A stretch of DNA of 64,000 nt from Anaerolineales bacterium (GTDB lineage Bacteria; Chloroflexota; Anaerolineae; Anaerolineales; UBA11579), in assembly GCA_019637675.1 (NCBI GenBank), contig JAHBVE010000002.1:544156-608155 (forward strand), written 5' to 3'. Below the pieces are notes generated by a model, which searched no databases, was not told the origin of the DNA, and saw nothing but the letters and a program-made list of their open reading frames with translations. A program made the position numbers and the translations under genes. Position 1 is the stretch's first letter; the number at the start of each line of letters is the position of its first letter. Below, piece by piece: positions 41,581 to 51,817 of the stretch.

Positions 41581-42773
41581 GCCTGCCTCCCGCTGCGCGC
41601 CGCCAGGCGGCTGAGCAGCCACAGGGCCGCAGCCACCCCGGCGGCGGTGGCGATGGCGGCCCAGGGCACCTGCGCCAGCGGGTCTGGCTGCTCGAAGGTG
41701 GCGGTGCGCCAATCCAACTCCAACTGCAACAGGTCTACGCCAAACGCGGCCTGGGGTGCATTGAGGCAATCGCCGCTGCGGGCATATGCTTCCACCAGGA
41801 TAGCGAAGCCGGTCGCATTGAAACGCTGCACCAGATACCGAACCAGCGAGCCTGACTGGATTCTGGCGATCTGCGCTGCGACAGCCTCCTGCGGCATCTG
41901 GCTGCATAGGGAGTACAAAGGCGGCAGCGCGCCGGCCTCGGCCGCGGCGTGCAGCAGCGCCAGCTGCTGCGGGTCAGGCTCGCCCTCCGCCAGGGTGGCG
42001 ATGCCTTCGTTCAACCAGGCGGGCAAGTTGGCATAGCCGTCTGCGCCCAGCCCGTCGTAGAGCGTCAGGTGGGCCAGCTCGTGGCGCACCTGACGCATGC
42101 CCTCAGCCTCGCCATCCGGCGCCAGGGCGAACAGCAGCACGCCGCGGCCCGGCTGCATGTGGCTGGCGGCCCACGGGTAGCCTGCCAACTCAGCGGCGCG
42201 TTGCAGGTCTGCCGCATCAGCATACACGCGCAGGGTCACCGGCCGCGGCGCGGGCAGCGGCAGCACGGCCTGCACGTTCGCTACACCTTCGGCTGCGGCA
42301 GCCAGCACGGCGACGGCAAAGTCAGGCCCGCCAGCATGCCAATACATCGTGAAGGGGGCTGACTGCGCCTGCTGCCAGTCAAAACGGTTGTCTTCGTAGT
42401 ACAGGGTGTAACGCGGGCTTTCAAAGAATTCGCCGTGGTCTGATGCGATGCGAAACCAATAGCGAATGGTGGTGAAGGCTTGCGGCTGGTTGTGCTCATC
42501 CAGCGAGACACTGACATCGAGACGGCCGCGGCTGATATCGCCTTCATAGACCCAAATGCGTTCGCTCTCCCCCACCTGGTAGAAGACATAACCATCCAGG
42601 ATGACCGCGGTGCTGGTGAACTCAGCCGAAAAATCAAGCGCTTCGGCGAAGCGATACTCAGCCGTCTGCGCGGTAAACTCCACCACTTCCTGCGCGGCAA
42701 CCGGGCTCGTGCTCGCCAACCCAGCAAGCCAAACCAGGGCGGCGAGGGTGATCCGGCGGCCCATTGCGTACAT
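41577..42773 (-). CDS. Exported metallopeptidase-like protein (peptidase MA superfamily)
   Basis: 398 residues. Signal peptide (about 1-28), a beta-rich N-terminal region, then the zinc motif RHELAHLTLYDGLG (His231-His235) and, about 20 residues on, LPAWLNEGIATLAEGE with the third ligand. A C-terminal membrane helix (about 372-390) ends in a basic tail, so it is anchored and faces outward. The order HExxH then NEG fits the M1/M4-like peptidase MA set. TATAAT lies eight bases before the ATG. Substrate unknown. Confidence 0.83.
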   Translation of the reverse strand: MYAMGRRITLAALVWLAGLASTSPVAAQEVVEFTAQTAEYRFAEALDFSAEFTSTAVILDGYVFYQVGESERIWVYEGDISRGRLDVSVSLDEHNQPQAFTTIRYWFRIASDHGEFFESPRYTLYYEDNRFDWQQAQSAPFTMYWHAGGPDFAVAVLAAAAEGVANVQAVLPLPAPRPVTLRVYADAADLQRAAELAGYPWAASHMQPGRGVLLFALAPDGEAEGMRQVRHELAHLTLYDGLGADGYANLPAWLNEGIATLAEGEPDPQQLALLHAAAEAGALPPLYSLCSQMPQEAVAAQIARIQSGSLVRYLVQRFNATGFAILVEAYARSGDCLNAPQAAFGVDLLQLELDWRTATFEQPDPLAQVPWAAIATAAGVAAALWLLSRLAARSGRQA

Positions 42774-42781
42774 AAGAACAG

Positions 42782-42787
42782 ATTATA
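42782..42787 (-). promoter_or_regulatory. -10 box TATAAT for leaderless metallopeptidase gene
   Basis: TATAAT on the minus strand, eight bases before the ATG at 42773. Confidence 0.55.
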
Positions 42788-42793
42788 CGGAAG

Positions 42794-43816
42794 CTATTCC
42801 TGGTCGGGGTCTTCGTCGTCTGCGCCGTCAGGGTTGGCGAAGTCTTCCAGATCCTCCGGCGAGAAATCCAGCAGGCTCAATTCGTCCATCTCATTAGTGA
42901 AAGCCAGGTTTTCGATGGCGCTTTCGAGCAGATCGATCTCGTCTTCGTCTTCCGTGCGCTCGATCATTTCCTCCAGCGCATCGGCGATGCCGTTGCCGCC
43001 GATCTGCGAGAGCGCCCAGGCCGCGGCTAGGCGCACTTCGCTTTCTTCGTCCTGCAACAGGTCGAACAGGCCGGGGCGCGCCTCGCTAAGCTCCAGCTCG
43101 CCGGCGGCTTTAGCCGCCTCGCGGCTGATCTCGGTGTTCGGGTCAGCCAGGCTCTGCATCACCTGCGGCCCCCAGCGCTCATCGGCCGAGCGGCCCATGG
43201 CGAACAGGGCGCTGCTCACCCATTCTTCCTCGCCACCGTCGAAGGCGTTCTCGATCAGTTCCGGGATTTCGGGCCGGCTGGAGAAGCCCAACGACTCGAG
43301 GGCGCGGCGCTGGATCATCGGGTCTTCGTCGCCGTGCAGTGCGTCCAGCAGGGCAGCCTCGGCCTCCTGCTGGGCAGATGTGGCGATCTCGCCCACTTCG
43401 CCCAGGTAGACGAAGCGACCGAGGCCGGCGGCGGCCTGGGCGCGCACATCCATATCCTTGTCGGTGCGCAAGATGTGAATGAGCTGCGGGATGAGCGCGG
43501 CTTGCTCCGAGGCCCACAGGCCGCGGATGGCAACGATGCGCACACGCGCATCTTCATCGCTGAGCGCCATCTCGTTGACGGCGTCAAAGTGCATCACGGT
43601 ATTGCTCTCGGCCAGCATCTCCAGGTCTTCAAGCACCGCCAGGCGGCGGGCGACGGAGACGGCCTGCCACACAGGCTGCAAAGCGGCCAGGTCGGCCGGC
43701 TCCAAGGCAGAGAGGCGGTACAGATAGCGCGGGGCTAACGGCGTCGTTTCGTCTTGCAGCGCGGCCAGCACATCGCTGAAATCCAATTGGTCTTCAGAGT
43801 TTTTGTCGTTTTCCAT
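42794..43816 (-). CDS. HEAT-repeat protein
   Basis: 340 residues, acidic, soluble. Several HEAT-like repeats: DEDARVRIVAIRGLWASEQA, DMDVRAQAAAGLGRFV, DPMIQRRALESLGFSS, TEISREAAKAAGEL and EESEVRLAAAWALSQIGG. Such repeats form a solenoid for protein binding. The last 60 residues are very acidic (EDEDEIDLLES..., DDEDPDQE). Its ATG directly follows the rseP stop (TAGATG), so translation is probably coupled to that membrane protease. No enzyme motif. Confidence 0.85.
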   Translation of the reverse strand: MENDKNSEDQLDFSDVLAALQDETTPLAPRYLYRLSALEPADLAALQPVWQAVSVARRLAVLEDLEMLAESNTVMHFDAVNEMALSDEDARVRIVAIRGLWASEQAALIPQLIHILRTDKDMDVRAQAAAGLGRFVYLGEVGEIATSAQQEAEAALLDALHGDEDPMIQRRALESLGFSSRPEIPELIENAFDGGEEEWVSSALFAMGRSADERWGPQVMQSLADPNTEISREAAKAAGELELSEARPGLFDLLQDEESEVRLAAAWALSQIGGNGIADALEEMIERTEDEDEIDLLESAIENLAFTNEMDELSLLDFSPEDLEDFANPDGADDEDPDQE

Positions 43817-44884
43817 CTAGGGTATGACCAGCGGGTTGAGGAAGTCTTGCAGGTTGATATAGACCATCGCCATCAGCAAGAAGGCGATGCCCACCAGATT
43901 GACCGCGTTCTGATACGCGATCGGGATGCGCTTGCCGAACAACAACTCCGGCAGAGTGAAGAGGATACGGCCGCCATCCAGCGCTGGCACGGGCAGCAAG
44001 TTAAGCAAACCCAGCGAGACTGAGATGGAAGCGAAGAACGAGAGCGTGTTGACGCCGGAGGGCAGCGGGCTATCTGGGGCGGCATCCGCCTCGCGCACCT
44101 CGGTGTATATATCGTACATACCCTTATAGCCCACCAGGCGGCCCTGGCTGCTGTCGATCTCGCCGCTGGCGATGCGCATGGGCAGGGTCAGTAGCAATTC
44201 GCCCTGATCGTAGATGGCGAGCGCACCCTGGCTCAGGGCCTCCCCCAAACCCACGGGGATGCTGGGATGGCCCATCGAGATGCCGATGGCGCCGTCCGCC
44301 GGGGCCGGGTCACGCGGCGTAAGCTGCGTGCTGGCAGCCTGGCCATTGCGCTCGTAGTCAAGCTGGACTTCCTCGCCCAGGTTGGCGTAGATCTCATCAC
44401 GCAGGTCCTGGCTGCTGTTGACCGCCCGGCCGTTGATGCGAGTGATCACATCGCCCACCTGCAGGCCGGCCTGCTGGGCCGGCGAATCGTCCGACACGCT
44501 CATGACCTGCACGGTGCTGAGGTCAGGCCGGCCGAGCTGCACGAAGATGATGGCATACAGCACCAACGCGGCCAGCAGGTTCATGGCCGGCCCGGCCACG
44601 AAGATGAAGATGCGCTTCCACGGAGCGGCCGCGGAGAAACCACCGGGCACATCCGGGTCATTCTCGCCGGCCGGCAGGGCAAAGCCGCCCAGCGGGATGG
44701 CGTTCAGGGTGAACTCCGTTTCCTGGATCTTGAAAAGCCGCACGATGCGCGGCGGGAAGCCGATGCCAAATTCCTGCACCTTGATGCCGAACAGCTTGGC
44801 CGCCAGATAATGGCCGAGCTCATGCACCACGATCAGTGCAGCAATCGCAATTACAAATTGAAGTACAGCAGCAATAGCGCTCAT
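43817..44884 (-). CDS. rseP: Membrane zinc protease RseP (site-2 protease, M50)
   Basis: 355 residues. The first helix carries the zinc motif HELGH (21-25); the last region has the metal aspartate in NLLPVPALDGGRILF. A PDZ domain sits between (about 125-185, GRPDLSTVQVMSV...QQAGLQVGDVITRINGRAV). Intramembrane protease that cuts anti-sigma factors and remnant signal peptides. The ATG at 44882-44884 has TATAAT six bases upstream; a longer frame is rejected. The window has two ECF/anti-sigma loci, one with a membrane-bound candidate substrate. Confidence 0.95.
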   Translation of the reverse strand: MSAIAAVLQFVIAIAALIVVHELGHYLAAKLFGIKVQEFGIGFPPRIVRLFKIQETEFTLNAIPLGGFALPAGENDPDVPGGFSAAAPWKRIFIFVAGPAMNLLAALVLYAIIFVQLGRPDLSTVQVMSVSDDSPAQQAGLQVGDVITRINGRAVNSSQDLRDEIYANLGEEVQLDYERNGQAASTQLTPRDPAPADGAIGISMGHPSIPVGLGEALSQGALAIYDQGELLLTLPMRIASGEIDSSQGRLVGYKGMYDIYTEVREADAAPDSPLPSGVNTLSFFASISVSLGLLNLLPVPALDGGRILFTLPELLFGKRIPIAYQNAVNLVGIAFLLMAMVYINLQDFLNPLVIP

Positions 44885-44890
44885 AAAGTG

Positions 44891-44896
44891 ATTATA
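44891..44896 (-). promoter_or_regulatory. -10 box TATAAT for leaderless rseP
   Basis: TATAAT on the minus strand, six bases before the ATG at 44884. Confidence 0.6.
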
Positions 44897-44971
44897 TCCA
44901 GTGCTCCCCAGGCCGGCGATGAGCTGGCTAATAGCCAAATGAGGGCTTGCCAGATTAGGCTAGACGATAGC

Positions 44972-45946
44972 TCAGGCTTCGAACAAACGCGCCGGGCCGC
45001 CCGCCCCAGCTTGCAGTACGCGCTGCACGCCGGGGATCTTGCCCAGGCGCGCCGCCACCTCGGCCGCATTGGCCGCGGCGCTGAGCACGTGCACATTGGG
45101 GCCGGCATCCAGCGTGTAGCCGGCCTGCAAGCCCTCGGCGCGCCAGGCGGCCACTGCGTGCATGACCGCCAGGCTGGGCGGCTGCCAATACAGCAGCGGC
45201 GGGCTGGAGGTCATCATCACGGCGTGCATGAGGTGATTGTCCAGCTCCATCACTGCCGCCAGGGCGGGCAGATCGCGCTCCAAGATCGCCTGGCGCGCCT
45301 GCGCCAGGCGCCCCTCGGCGCCGTGCAGGCGGGCGGCCTGCAGCGGGCTGGTATCCGCCAACGGGTGGCCGGCGGTGGAGCCCACGGCTTTGTGCTCTTC
45401 GCTGATCACGGCGATGCTATCCACCAGATCCCAATGCTCCGGCGCGGCAACCGATACGGCGAAGCTGTCTTCGTCTGTGTCAGCGGCGCGCCATTCCACA
45501 AAGCCGGCCGGCACCGAGCGGCTGGCCGAGCCGGAACCGCGCCGCGCCAGGCGCGAGAGCGCGGCTTCGTCGAGCTGCAGGCCGGCCGCGGCGCTGGCGG
45601 CCAGCGCCAGGGCCGCAAAAGCCGACGAGGAGGAGGCGATGCCTGAGCCGCTGGGGAAATTGTTGCTGCTGGTCACCTCGGCAAAATCAGAAGTGCCGGC
45701 CAGCTGGCGCACCAGGTCCAGCATGGCCGAGACGCGCGCCACCTGGGCCGGCGCGGCCGCTGACCCGTTGAGTTGCAACGCGTCGGCGGCCAACTGGCTA
45801 TCAAAGCGCACGGTGGTGCGCGTTTCCAGCCCATCTAAGTTCATGGAGATGGAACTATTCGAAGGCAGGCGCAAAGCCTGATCACGGTTGCCCCAATACT
45901 TGATGAAGGCGATGTTGGGATGTGCAATTGCGGATGCAGTGCTCAT
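44972..45946 (-). CDS. mvaD: Mevalonate pathway decarboxylase (diphospho- or phosphomevalonate)
   Basis: 324 residues of the GHMP kinase fold. NIAFIKYWGN (11-20), LPSNSSISMNL, the phosphate loop NNFPSGSGIASSSSAF (95-110), SASRSVPAGFVEW and GYTLDAGPNVHVL identify a mevalonate decarboxylase. Classical enzymes read IKYWGK; here the lysine is Asn20. Some Chloroflexota relatives (the Roseiflexus castenholzii enzyme) decarboxylate mevalonate 5-phosphate instead, feeding isopentenyl phosphate kinase, so the substrate is open. Its ATG overlaps the ggt stop by 4 bases. No other isoprenoid genes are in the window. Confidence 0.9.
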   Translation of the reverse strand: MSTASAIAHPNIAFIKYWGNRDQALRLPSNSSISMNLDGLETRTTVRFDSQLAADALQLNGSAAAPAQVARVSAMLDLVRQLAGTSDFAEVTSSNNFPSGSGIASSSSAFAALALAASAAAGLQLDEAALSRLARRGSGSASRSVPAGFVEWRAADTDEDSFAVSVAAPEHWDLVDSIAVISEEHKAVGSTAGHPLADTSPLQAARLHGAEGRLAQARQAILERDLPALAAVMELDNHLMHAVMMTSSPPLLYWQPPSLAVMHAVAAWRAEGLQAGYTLDAGPNVHVLSAAANAAEVAARLGKIPGVQRVLQAGAGGPARLFEA

Positions 45947-47574
45947 AAGGTCATAGCCAATCCATCAGCGCGCGGGTCGCTGCCGCCCCACAGCACGCCG
46001 GTGTCACTTTCTCTGAGAATGATCTGGCCGCGGCCAAAGGTAGCGCGTTGCAGGCCGCCGACTTCGCGCACGGTGTGGCCCATGGCGGCCAGTTGGGTCT
46101 GCGTCTCGGCGGGTAAGCCTTGCTCCAGCGAGACGCCGAGACCCGCCGTGCCGTCTTCGATGCAGAAGCGCGGCCGATCGAGCGCGGCCTGCGGGTCGAG
46201 CCCATCGTCGATCAGCCCAACCGCCACCTGCATGTGGCCCTGCGGCTGCATGAAGCCGCCCATCACGCCATAGCAAGCAAACAGCGCATCGTTGCTGGCA
46301 TGCGTGATCATGGCCGGGATGATGGTGTGGTACGGGCGCTTGCCCGGCGCTAATGCGTTGGGATGGCCCGGGTCGAGGCTGAAGCCGTGGCCGCGGTTCT
46401 GCAGGGTGAAGCCCCAGCCTTTGGGCACGATGCCGGTGCCGAAGCCCTGGTAGTTGCTATTGATGAAGGAGCAAGCATTGCCTTCGCCATCCACTACGCT
46501 GAAGTACACGGTGCCGGAGCTGGTGAGCGGGCGGCCGCGCTGCACATCTGCCACGGCACGCTGCGGGTCAAGCAATGCGGCGCGCTGCGCCGCATACTGC
46601 TTGGAGAGCAGCGCATCGAGAGGGGCCGGGTTGGTGGCCCCGTCGGCCACATGCCAGCGCGCGTCGGCGAAGGCCAGGCGCATGGCCTCGATCATCAGGT
46701 GCCAGCGCTCAGCGCCCAGTGGGTCTTGCCCGCGCAGGTCAAAGCTTTCCAGAATATTGAGCGCCAGCAGCGCGGCCAGGCCCTGCCCGTTGGGCGGGCA
46801 TTCCCAGATGCGGTAACCGCGGTAATCGGCAGAGATAGGCTCATCCCAGGTGCTGCGGTGAGCCGCCAGGTCGGCTGTGCTCATGACGCCGCCCGTCCCC
46901 GCCAGCACATCCACGATGGCTTCGGCGATCTCGCCTTCGTAGAAGGCCGCCGCCCCGCCTTCGGCCAGGCGGCGGAAAGTGCGCGCCAGGCCTGGGTTGC
47001 GGAATATCTCGCCCGGCTGCGGGGCGCGGCCATCAATGGTCAGCTCGGCGCCATTGGGCGCCTGGCTGAGCTGGTTGGCGACGCCGCGCCCCCAGAAGTA
47101 GCTGGTGATCGGCGCCACCGGGAAGCCGCCTTCGGCCAGCTCAATGGCGGGCGCAAGCACTTGCGCCAGGCTCAGGCGGCCGTGCGCGGCGATCAGGTCA
47201 GCCCAGCCCGCAGCTGCCCCGGGTACGGTGACCGTGTACGGGTGAAAGTTGGGCAGCTCAGCCAAACCCTGCTTGCTGAGCAGATCCAGCGTGAGGGCGG
47301 CCGGGGCGCGGCCAGAGCCGTTGAGGGCCAAGACGCGTTTGGTGCTGGCATGGTAGTAGAGAGCGAAACAGTCCCCGCCGATGCCGGTACTGGTCGGCTC
47401 GGTGACGTTGAGCGCCGCGGCCGTGGCCACGGCGGCATCCGCCGCCGTGCCGCCTGCCCGCAGGATGCTCAGGCCGGCGGCCGTGGCCAGCGGCTGGCTG
47501 CTGGCCAGCATGCCGCCGCGCCCGATCACGGGCGAGCGGCGGGAAGCGAATTCAGCGACTGGGGGAAAATGCAT
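45943..47574 (-). CDS. ggt: Gamma-glutamyltranspeptidase-like Ntn hydrolase
   Basis: 543 residues. Proenzyme that would self-cleave before Thr355 (SSGTVYFSVVDGEGNACS). Other GGT motifs are SSQPLATAAGLSILRAGGTA, TGIGGDCFALYY, LNGSGRAP, PNGQGLAAL, and late FACYGVMGGFMQPQGH. There is no signal peptide, so it is probably cytoplasmic, unlike enteric GGT. Start ATG at 47572-47574 with TACAAT eight bases upstream. Coupled to mvaD by ATGA overlap, an odd pairing. GGT or the related acylase activity cannot be separated by eye. Confidence 0.92.
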   Translation of the reverse strand: MHFPPVAEFASRRSPVIGRGGMLASSQPLATAAGLSILRAGGTAADAAVATAAALNVTEPTSTGIGGDCFALYYHASTKRVLALNGSGRAPAALTLDLLSKQGLAELPNFHPYTVTVPGAAAGWADLIAAHGRLSLAQVLAPAIELAEGGFPVAPITSYFWGRGVANQLSQAPNGAELTIDGRAPQPGEIFRNPGLARTFRRLAEGGAAAFYEGEIAEAIVDVLAGTGGVMSTADLAAHRSTWDEPISADYRGYRIWECPPNGQGLAALLALNILESFDLRGQDPLGAERWHLMIEAMRLAFADARWHVADGATNPAPLDALLSKQYAAQRAALLDPQRAVADVQRGRPLTSSGTVYFSVVDGEGNACSFINSNYQGFGTGIVPKGWGFTLQNRGHGFSLDPGHPNALAPGKRPYHTIIPAMITHASNDALFACYGVMGGFMQPQGHMQVAVGLIDDGLDPQAALDRPRFCIEDGTAGLGVSLEQGLPAETQTQLAAMGHTVREVGGLQRATFGRGQIILRESDTGVLWGGSDPRADGLAMTL

Positions 47575-47582
47575 CGAGGCTG

Positions 47583-47588
47583 ATTGTA
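47583..47588 (-). promoter_or_regulatory. -10 box TACAAT for leaderless ggt
   Basis: TACAAT on the minus strand, eight bases before the ATG at 47574. Confidence 0.5.
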
Positions 47589-47600
47589 ATGGCAAGCCGT

Positions 47601-47634
47601 CAAGAAAAGAGCGAAACGCAATGCGTTTCGCTCT
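47601..47634 (-). terminator. Intrinsic terminator of the opp operon
   Basis: A perfect 13-bp inverted repeat (AGAGCGAAACGCA/TGCGTTTCGCTCT) around one base, followed on the minus strand by TTTTCTT. It lies just after oppF. Confidence 0.85.
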
Positions 47635-47638
47635 GTAT

Positions 47639-48633
<995 letters not shown>

Positions 48634-48637
<4 letters not shown>

Positions 48638-49677
48638 AGCCCTGCCACCGCGATCGGGGCCTTGTGGCCCTCGGCGCTTTCATATAACCAGCAGCGCACC
48701 TTGTGGCCGGGCGCTACTTCCAGCAAGCTGGGCTCGACATGGTTGCAGATCTCCAGCTGGTATTCGACGCGGGCCTTGCAGCGCGGCGCAAAACGGCAGC
48801 TTGGCTGCAAACCGATCAGGTTGGGTACGGAGCCGGGGATGGTCTCCAGGCGCTCTTTGACCTGGCCCAACACCGGAATAGACGCCTGCAGGCCCACTGT
48901 ATAGGGATGCAGCGGCTGTTTGAACAGGCGCTGCGTATCGGTCTCTTCAACGATCTGGCCGGCATACATCACCGCCACGCGGTCAGCCATCTCAGCCACC
49001 ACGCCGAGATCATGCGTGATGAGGATGACCGAGGTGCCGGTCTCGGCGCTCAGCTCGCGCAGCAGGTCCAAGATCTGGGCCTGGATGGTCACATCCAGCG
49101 CCGTCGTAGGCTCATCGGCGATCAGCAGCTTGGGCTTCAGCGCCAGCGCCATGGCAATCATGACGCGCTGCGCCTGGCCGCCGGAAAGCTGGTGCGGGTA
49201 GGCCTTGGCGCGCCGCTCCGGGTCAGGAATACCCACCTGGCGCAGCAGATCAACCGCCCGCGCCCAGGCTTCCTCTTTCTCCAGCTTCTCGTGAATATCA
49301 AAGACTTCAACGATCTGGGCGCCGATGGTGAACACGGGGTTCAGGCTGCTCTTGGGCTGCTGGAAGATCATCGAGACTTGCTGGCCGCGGATGCGATTCA
49401 TCTCTTTGCCGTTCTTGAGCAGCAGGTCTTCGCCCTCCAGCAGTACCTCGCCGGAGACGATCTTGCCGGGCGCGTCCACCAGGCGCAGCACGGACAGCGA
49501 CGTGACGCTCTTGCCGCAGCCCGATTCGCCCACCAGGCCGAATACCTCGCCCGGGGCCACATCGAAGCTGACGTCATCCACCGCGGTCAATACGCCGTCA
49601 TCGGTATAGAAATAGGTCTTGAGGTTGTTGACCTCGAGCAGCGGCTGGGCTGTTTTGGAGTTCATGTCGTTGGCCAT
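48634..49677 (-). CDS. Oligopeptide ABC transporter ATPase, OppD/DppD type
   Basis: 347 residues. Walker [14 protein letters not shown]-loop [13 protein letters not shown], signature [15 protein letters not shown], Walker [15 protein letters not shown], then [18 protein letters not shown]. The Opp-type C-terminus has [10 protein letters not shown] and a further cysteine. Together with OppF it forms the heterodimeric ATPase of the importer. Six bases after the OppC permease. Confidence 0.95.
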
Positions 49678-49683
49678 GTGCGC

Positions 49684-50631
49684 CTACTTCTTCGCCACTT
49701 GCGCCAGGCGCGGGTCCATCGCATCCCGCACGCCGTCGCCCAGCAGGTTGAAGGCCAGCACGGTGAGCATGATGGCCAGGCCGGGGAAGAACACCAGATG
49801 CGGCGCGGTAAATACCTGGTTGCGCTCGCTGCCCAGCATGGTGCCCCACTCCGGCGTGGGCGGCTGCGCCCCCAGGCCTAAGAACGAGAGCGCGGCCGCC
49901 TCCAGGATGGCTGCGGCGATGCTGAGCGTGGCTTGCACTACCAGCGTAGGCAGTGCATTGGGGAAGATGCGCACGAACAAGAGGCGCAGGTTGCTGGCGC
50001 CCAGGGCGCGGGATGCGGAAACAAACTCCTGCTCCTTGATAGACAGCACTGAGGCGCGCACCAGGCGTGCGAATACTGGGATATTAACGATGGCGATGGC
50101 GTACAGCGCGTTCTGCAGGCCACGCCCGATCACAGTGATGATGGCGATCGCCAGCAAAAAGCTGGGGAAGGCCAGCACCACATCCATAAGCCGCATGATG
50201 AGGTTATCGACCCAGCCGCCGAGATAGCCGGAGACCGCGCCGATAACCGCCCCCACCACTACGGCCATGCCGATGGTGCTGAAGCCAATGAACAGTGACA
50301 CACGCGTGCCGTAGATGATGCGGCTGAACACATCCCGATAGTTGGCGTCAATGCCCATGATGTGCTGAGGCTTGTCTTCCGGGCAGCCCAGCATATGAAT
50401 GCAAGGCGCCTCGCGCTCTTTCAGGGTTTCGATGCCCAGCAGGGATTGCACCGGGTCATAAGGAGCCAACAGCGGCGCAAAGATGGCGACCAGGGTCAGG
50501 AACAGCAGGATCGCCATGCCCACGATGGCATTGCGCTGCTTGAACAGACGGCGCCAGGTGAGCGCCGCCAAACTGCGTGAGCGCAGCGCATCGGCAGGAG
50601 CAGGGACAACGGCTTCAATATTTGTGGTCAT
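49684..50631 (-). CDS. Oligopeptide ABC transporter permease, OppC/DppC type
   Basis: 315 residues, six membrane segments. The N-terminus has the OppC-type helix (NAIVGMAILLFLTLVAIFAP). The EAA loop region is SASRALGASNLRLLFVRIFP and the C-terminal part EAAALSFLGLGAQPPTPEWG is diagnostic of OppC/DppC. Unusually, the first outside loop has a cysteine-containing insert, EAPCIHMLGCPEDKP. Three bases after the OppB gene. Confidence 0.94.
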   Translation of the reverse strand: MTTNIEAVVPAPADALRSRSLAALTWRRLFKQRNAIVGMAILLFLTLVAIFAPLLAPYDPVQSLLGIETLKEREAPCIHMLGCPEDKPQHIMGIDANYRDVFSRIIYGTRVSLFIGFSTIGMAVVVGAVIGAVSGYLGGWVDNLIMRLMDVVLAFPSFLLAIAIITVIGRGLQNALYAIAIVNIPVFARLVRASVLSIKEQEFVSASRALGASNLRLLFVRIFPNALPTLVVQATLSIAAAILEAAALSFLGLGAQPPTPEWGTMLGSERNQVFTAPHLVFFPGLAIMLTVLAFNLLGDGVRDAMDPRLAQVAKK

Positions 50632-50634
50632 GGG

Positions 50635-51717
50635 TTACCGCAGCCTGATCCGGGGGTCAATATACGCATAGGAAATATCCACGAGCAGGTTCACGATCAC
50701 ATAGCCCAGCGCCACCACCACGGTAAAACCCTGGATGATGGGGAAATCGCGGCCGGTGATGGCGTCAAACAGGGCGCGCCCCACCCCGGACAGGCCGAAG
50801 GTGGTCTCGGTCAGTACCGCGCCGGCGAACAAAGTGCCGACCTGGATGCCGATGACCGTGATGACCGGCAACAGGGCATTGCGCAGAGCATGTTTGAGGA
50901 TCACCAGGTTCTCGGCGACGCCCTTGGCGCGGGCGGCGCGCACGTACTCGCGGCCCAGCACATCCAGCATGCTGGAGCGCGTGATGCGCGCAATGATGGA
51001 GAGCGGGATGGTACTCAGGGCGATGGCGGGCAGGATCATATGGCGGAACGCATCCACGAACACGTCCCATTGCCCGGTAATAAGTGCATTCAGGAAAACG
51101 AAATTCGAAACAAAATCGGCCAGCATGTACAAGGTGGTGCCACGCGTCAGGCCCAGACCCCAGACCTGATAGAACGCATCCGGGATCAGGCCAGCCGTCA
51201 GGCGGCCGGTAGGCGCGAGCCAGAACGGCGTATCTTTCAGCAAAATGGCGAACACATACGCCAGCATCAGGCCCAGCCAGTACACCGGCATGGACACGCC
51301 GATATTGGCCCCCACCATGGTGGCCACATCCACGGCGGAGTTGCGCCGCACGGCCGAGATGACGCCCATCGGCACGCCCACCAGGATGGCGATGAACAGC
51401 GCCGAGAGCCCCAGCTCCAGCGTGACCGGCAGGCGCTCGATGATCATCTGCGAAACCGGGCGGCTGTAGCGGATAGAGTCGCCAAAGTCACCTTTGAGCA
51501 GGATCTCACGCATGTAGATGCCCAGCTGCACGATGATGGGTTTGTCCAGCCCCATGCGGGCGTTGAAGGCATTGCAGGCCGCTTCGGTGGCGCGCTCGCC
51601 CAGGGCAGAGCGGCACGGGTCACCCGGGATCGAGCGAGCGATCACGAAAGTGACCACCAGGATGCCCAGGACGACCGGAATGGTCAGCAGGATGCGGCGA
51701 AGAATGTACTTTGACAT
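50635..51717 (-). CDS. Oligopeptide ABC transporter permease, OppB/DppB type
   Basis: 360 residues. N-terminal RILLTIPVVLGILVVTFVIARSIPGDP is the standard OppB/DppB start. SLLDVLG-like SSMLDVLGREYVRAARAKGV is the EAA loop and RRALLPVI-like RNALLPVITVIGIQVG follows. It is longer than DppB because of a loop after the fourth segment. It follows the binding-protein gene by 100 bases that contain a long imperfect hairpin. Confidence 0.94.
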   Translation of the reverse strand: MSKYILRRILLTIPVVLGILVVTFVIARSIPGDPCRSALGERATEAACNAFNARMGLDKPIIVQLGIYMREILLKGDFGDSIRYSRPVSQMIIERLPVTLELGLSALFIAILVGVPMGVISAVRRNSAVDVATMVGANIGVSMPVYWLGLMLAYVFAILLKDTPFWLAPTGRLTAGLIPDAFYQVWGLGLTRGTTLYMLADFVSNFVFLNALITGQWDVFVDAFRHMILPAIALSTIPLSIIARITRSSMLDVLGREYVRAARAKGVAENLVILKHALRNALLPVITVIGIQVGTLFAGAVLTETTFGLSGVGRALFDAITGRDFPIIQGFTVVVALGYVIVNLLVDISYAYIDPRIRLR

Positions 51718-51732
51718 AGGCTGATTGAGGAA

Positions 51733-51779
51733 GCGCGGGACGGGCTTGGTGAGGATACCTCACCGCACCCATCCCGCGC
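51733..51779 (-). other. Long imperfect hairpin between binding-protein and permease genes
   Basis: GCGCGGGA pairs with TCCCGCGC across an inner 7-bp stem GGTGAGG/CCTCACC with an ATA loop and one internal loop. There is no T-run. Such hairpins often protect the upstream binding-protein mRNA and lower downstream expression. Confidence 0.6.
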
Positions 51780-51817
51780 ATTGTACTCAGACGTTCAGCG
51801 AAATGAACGGCTCCTGG

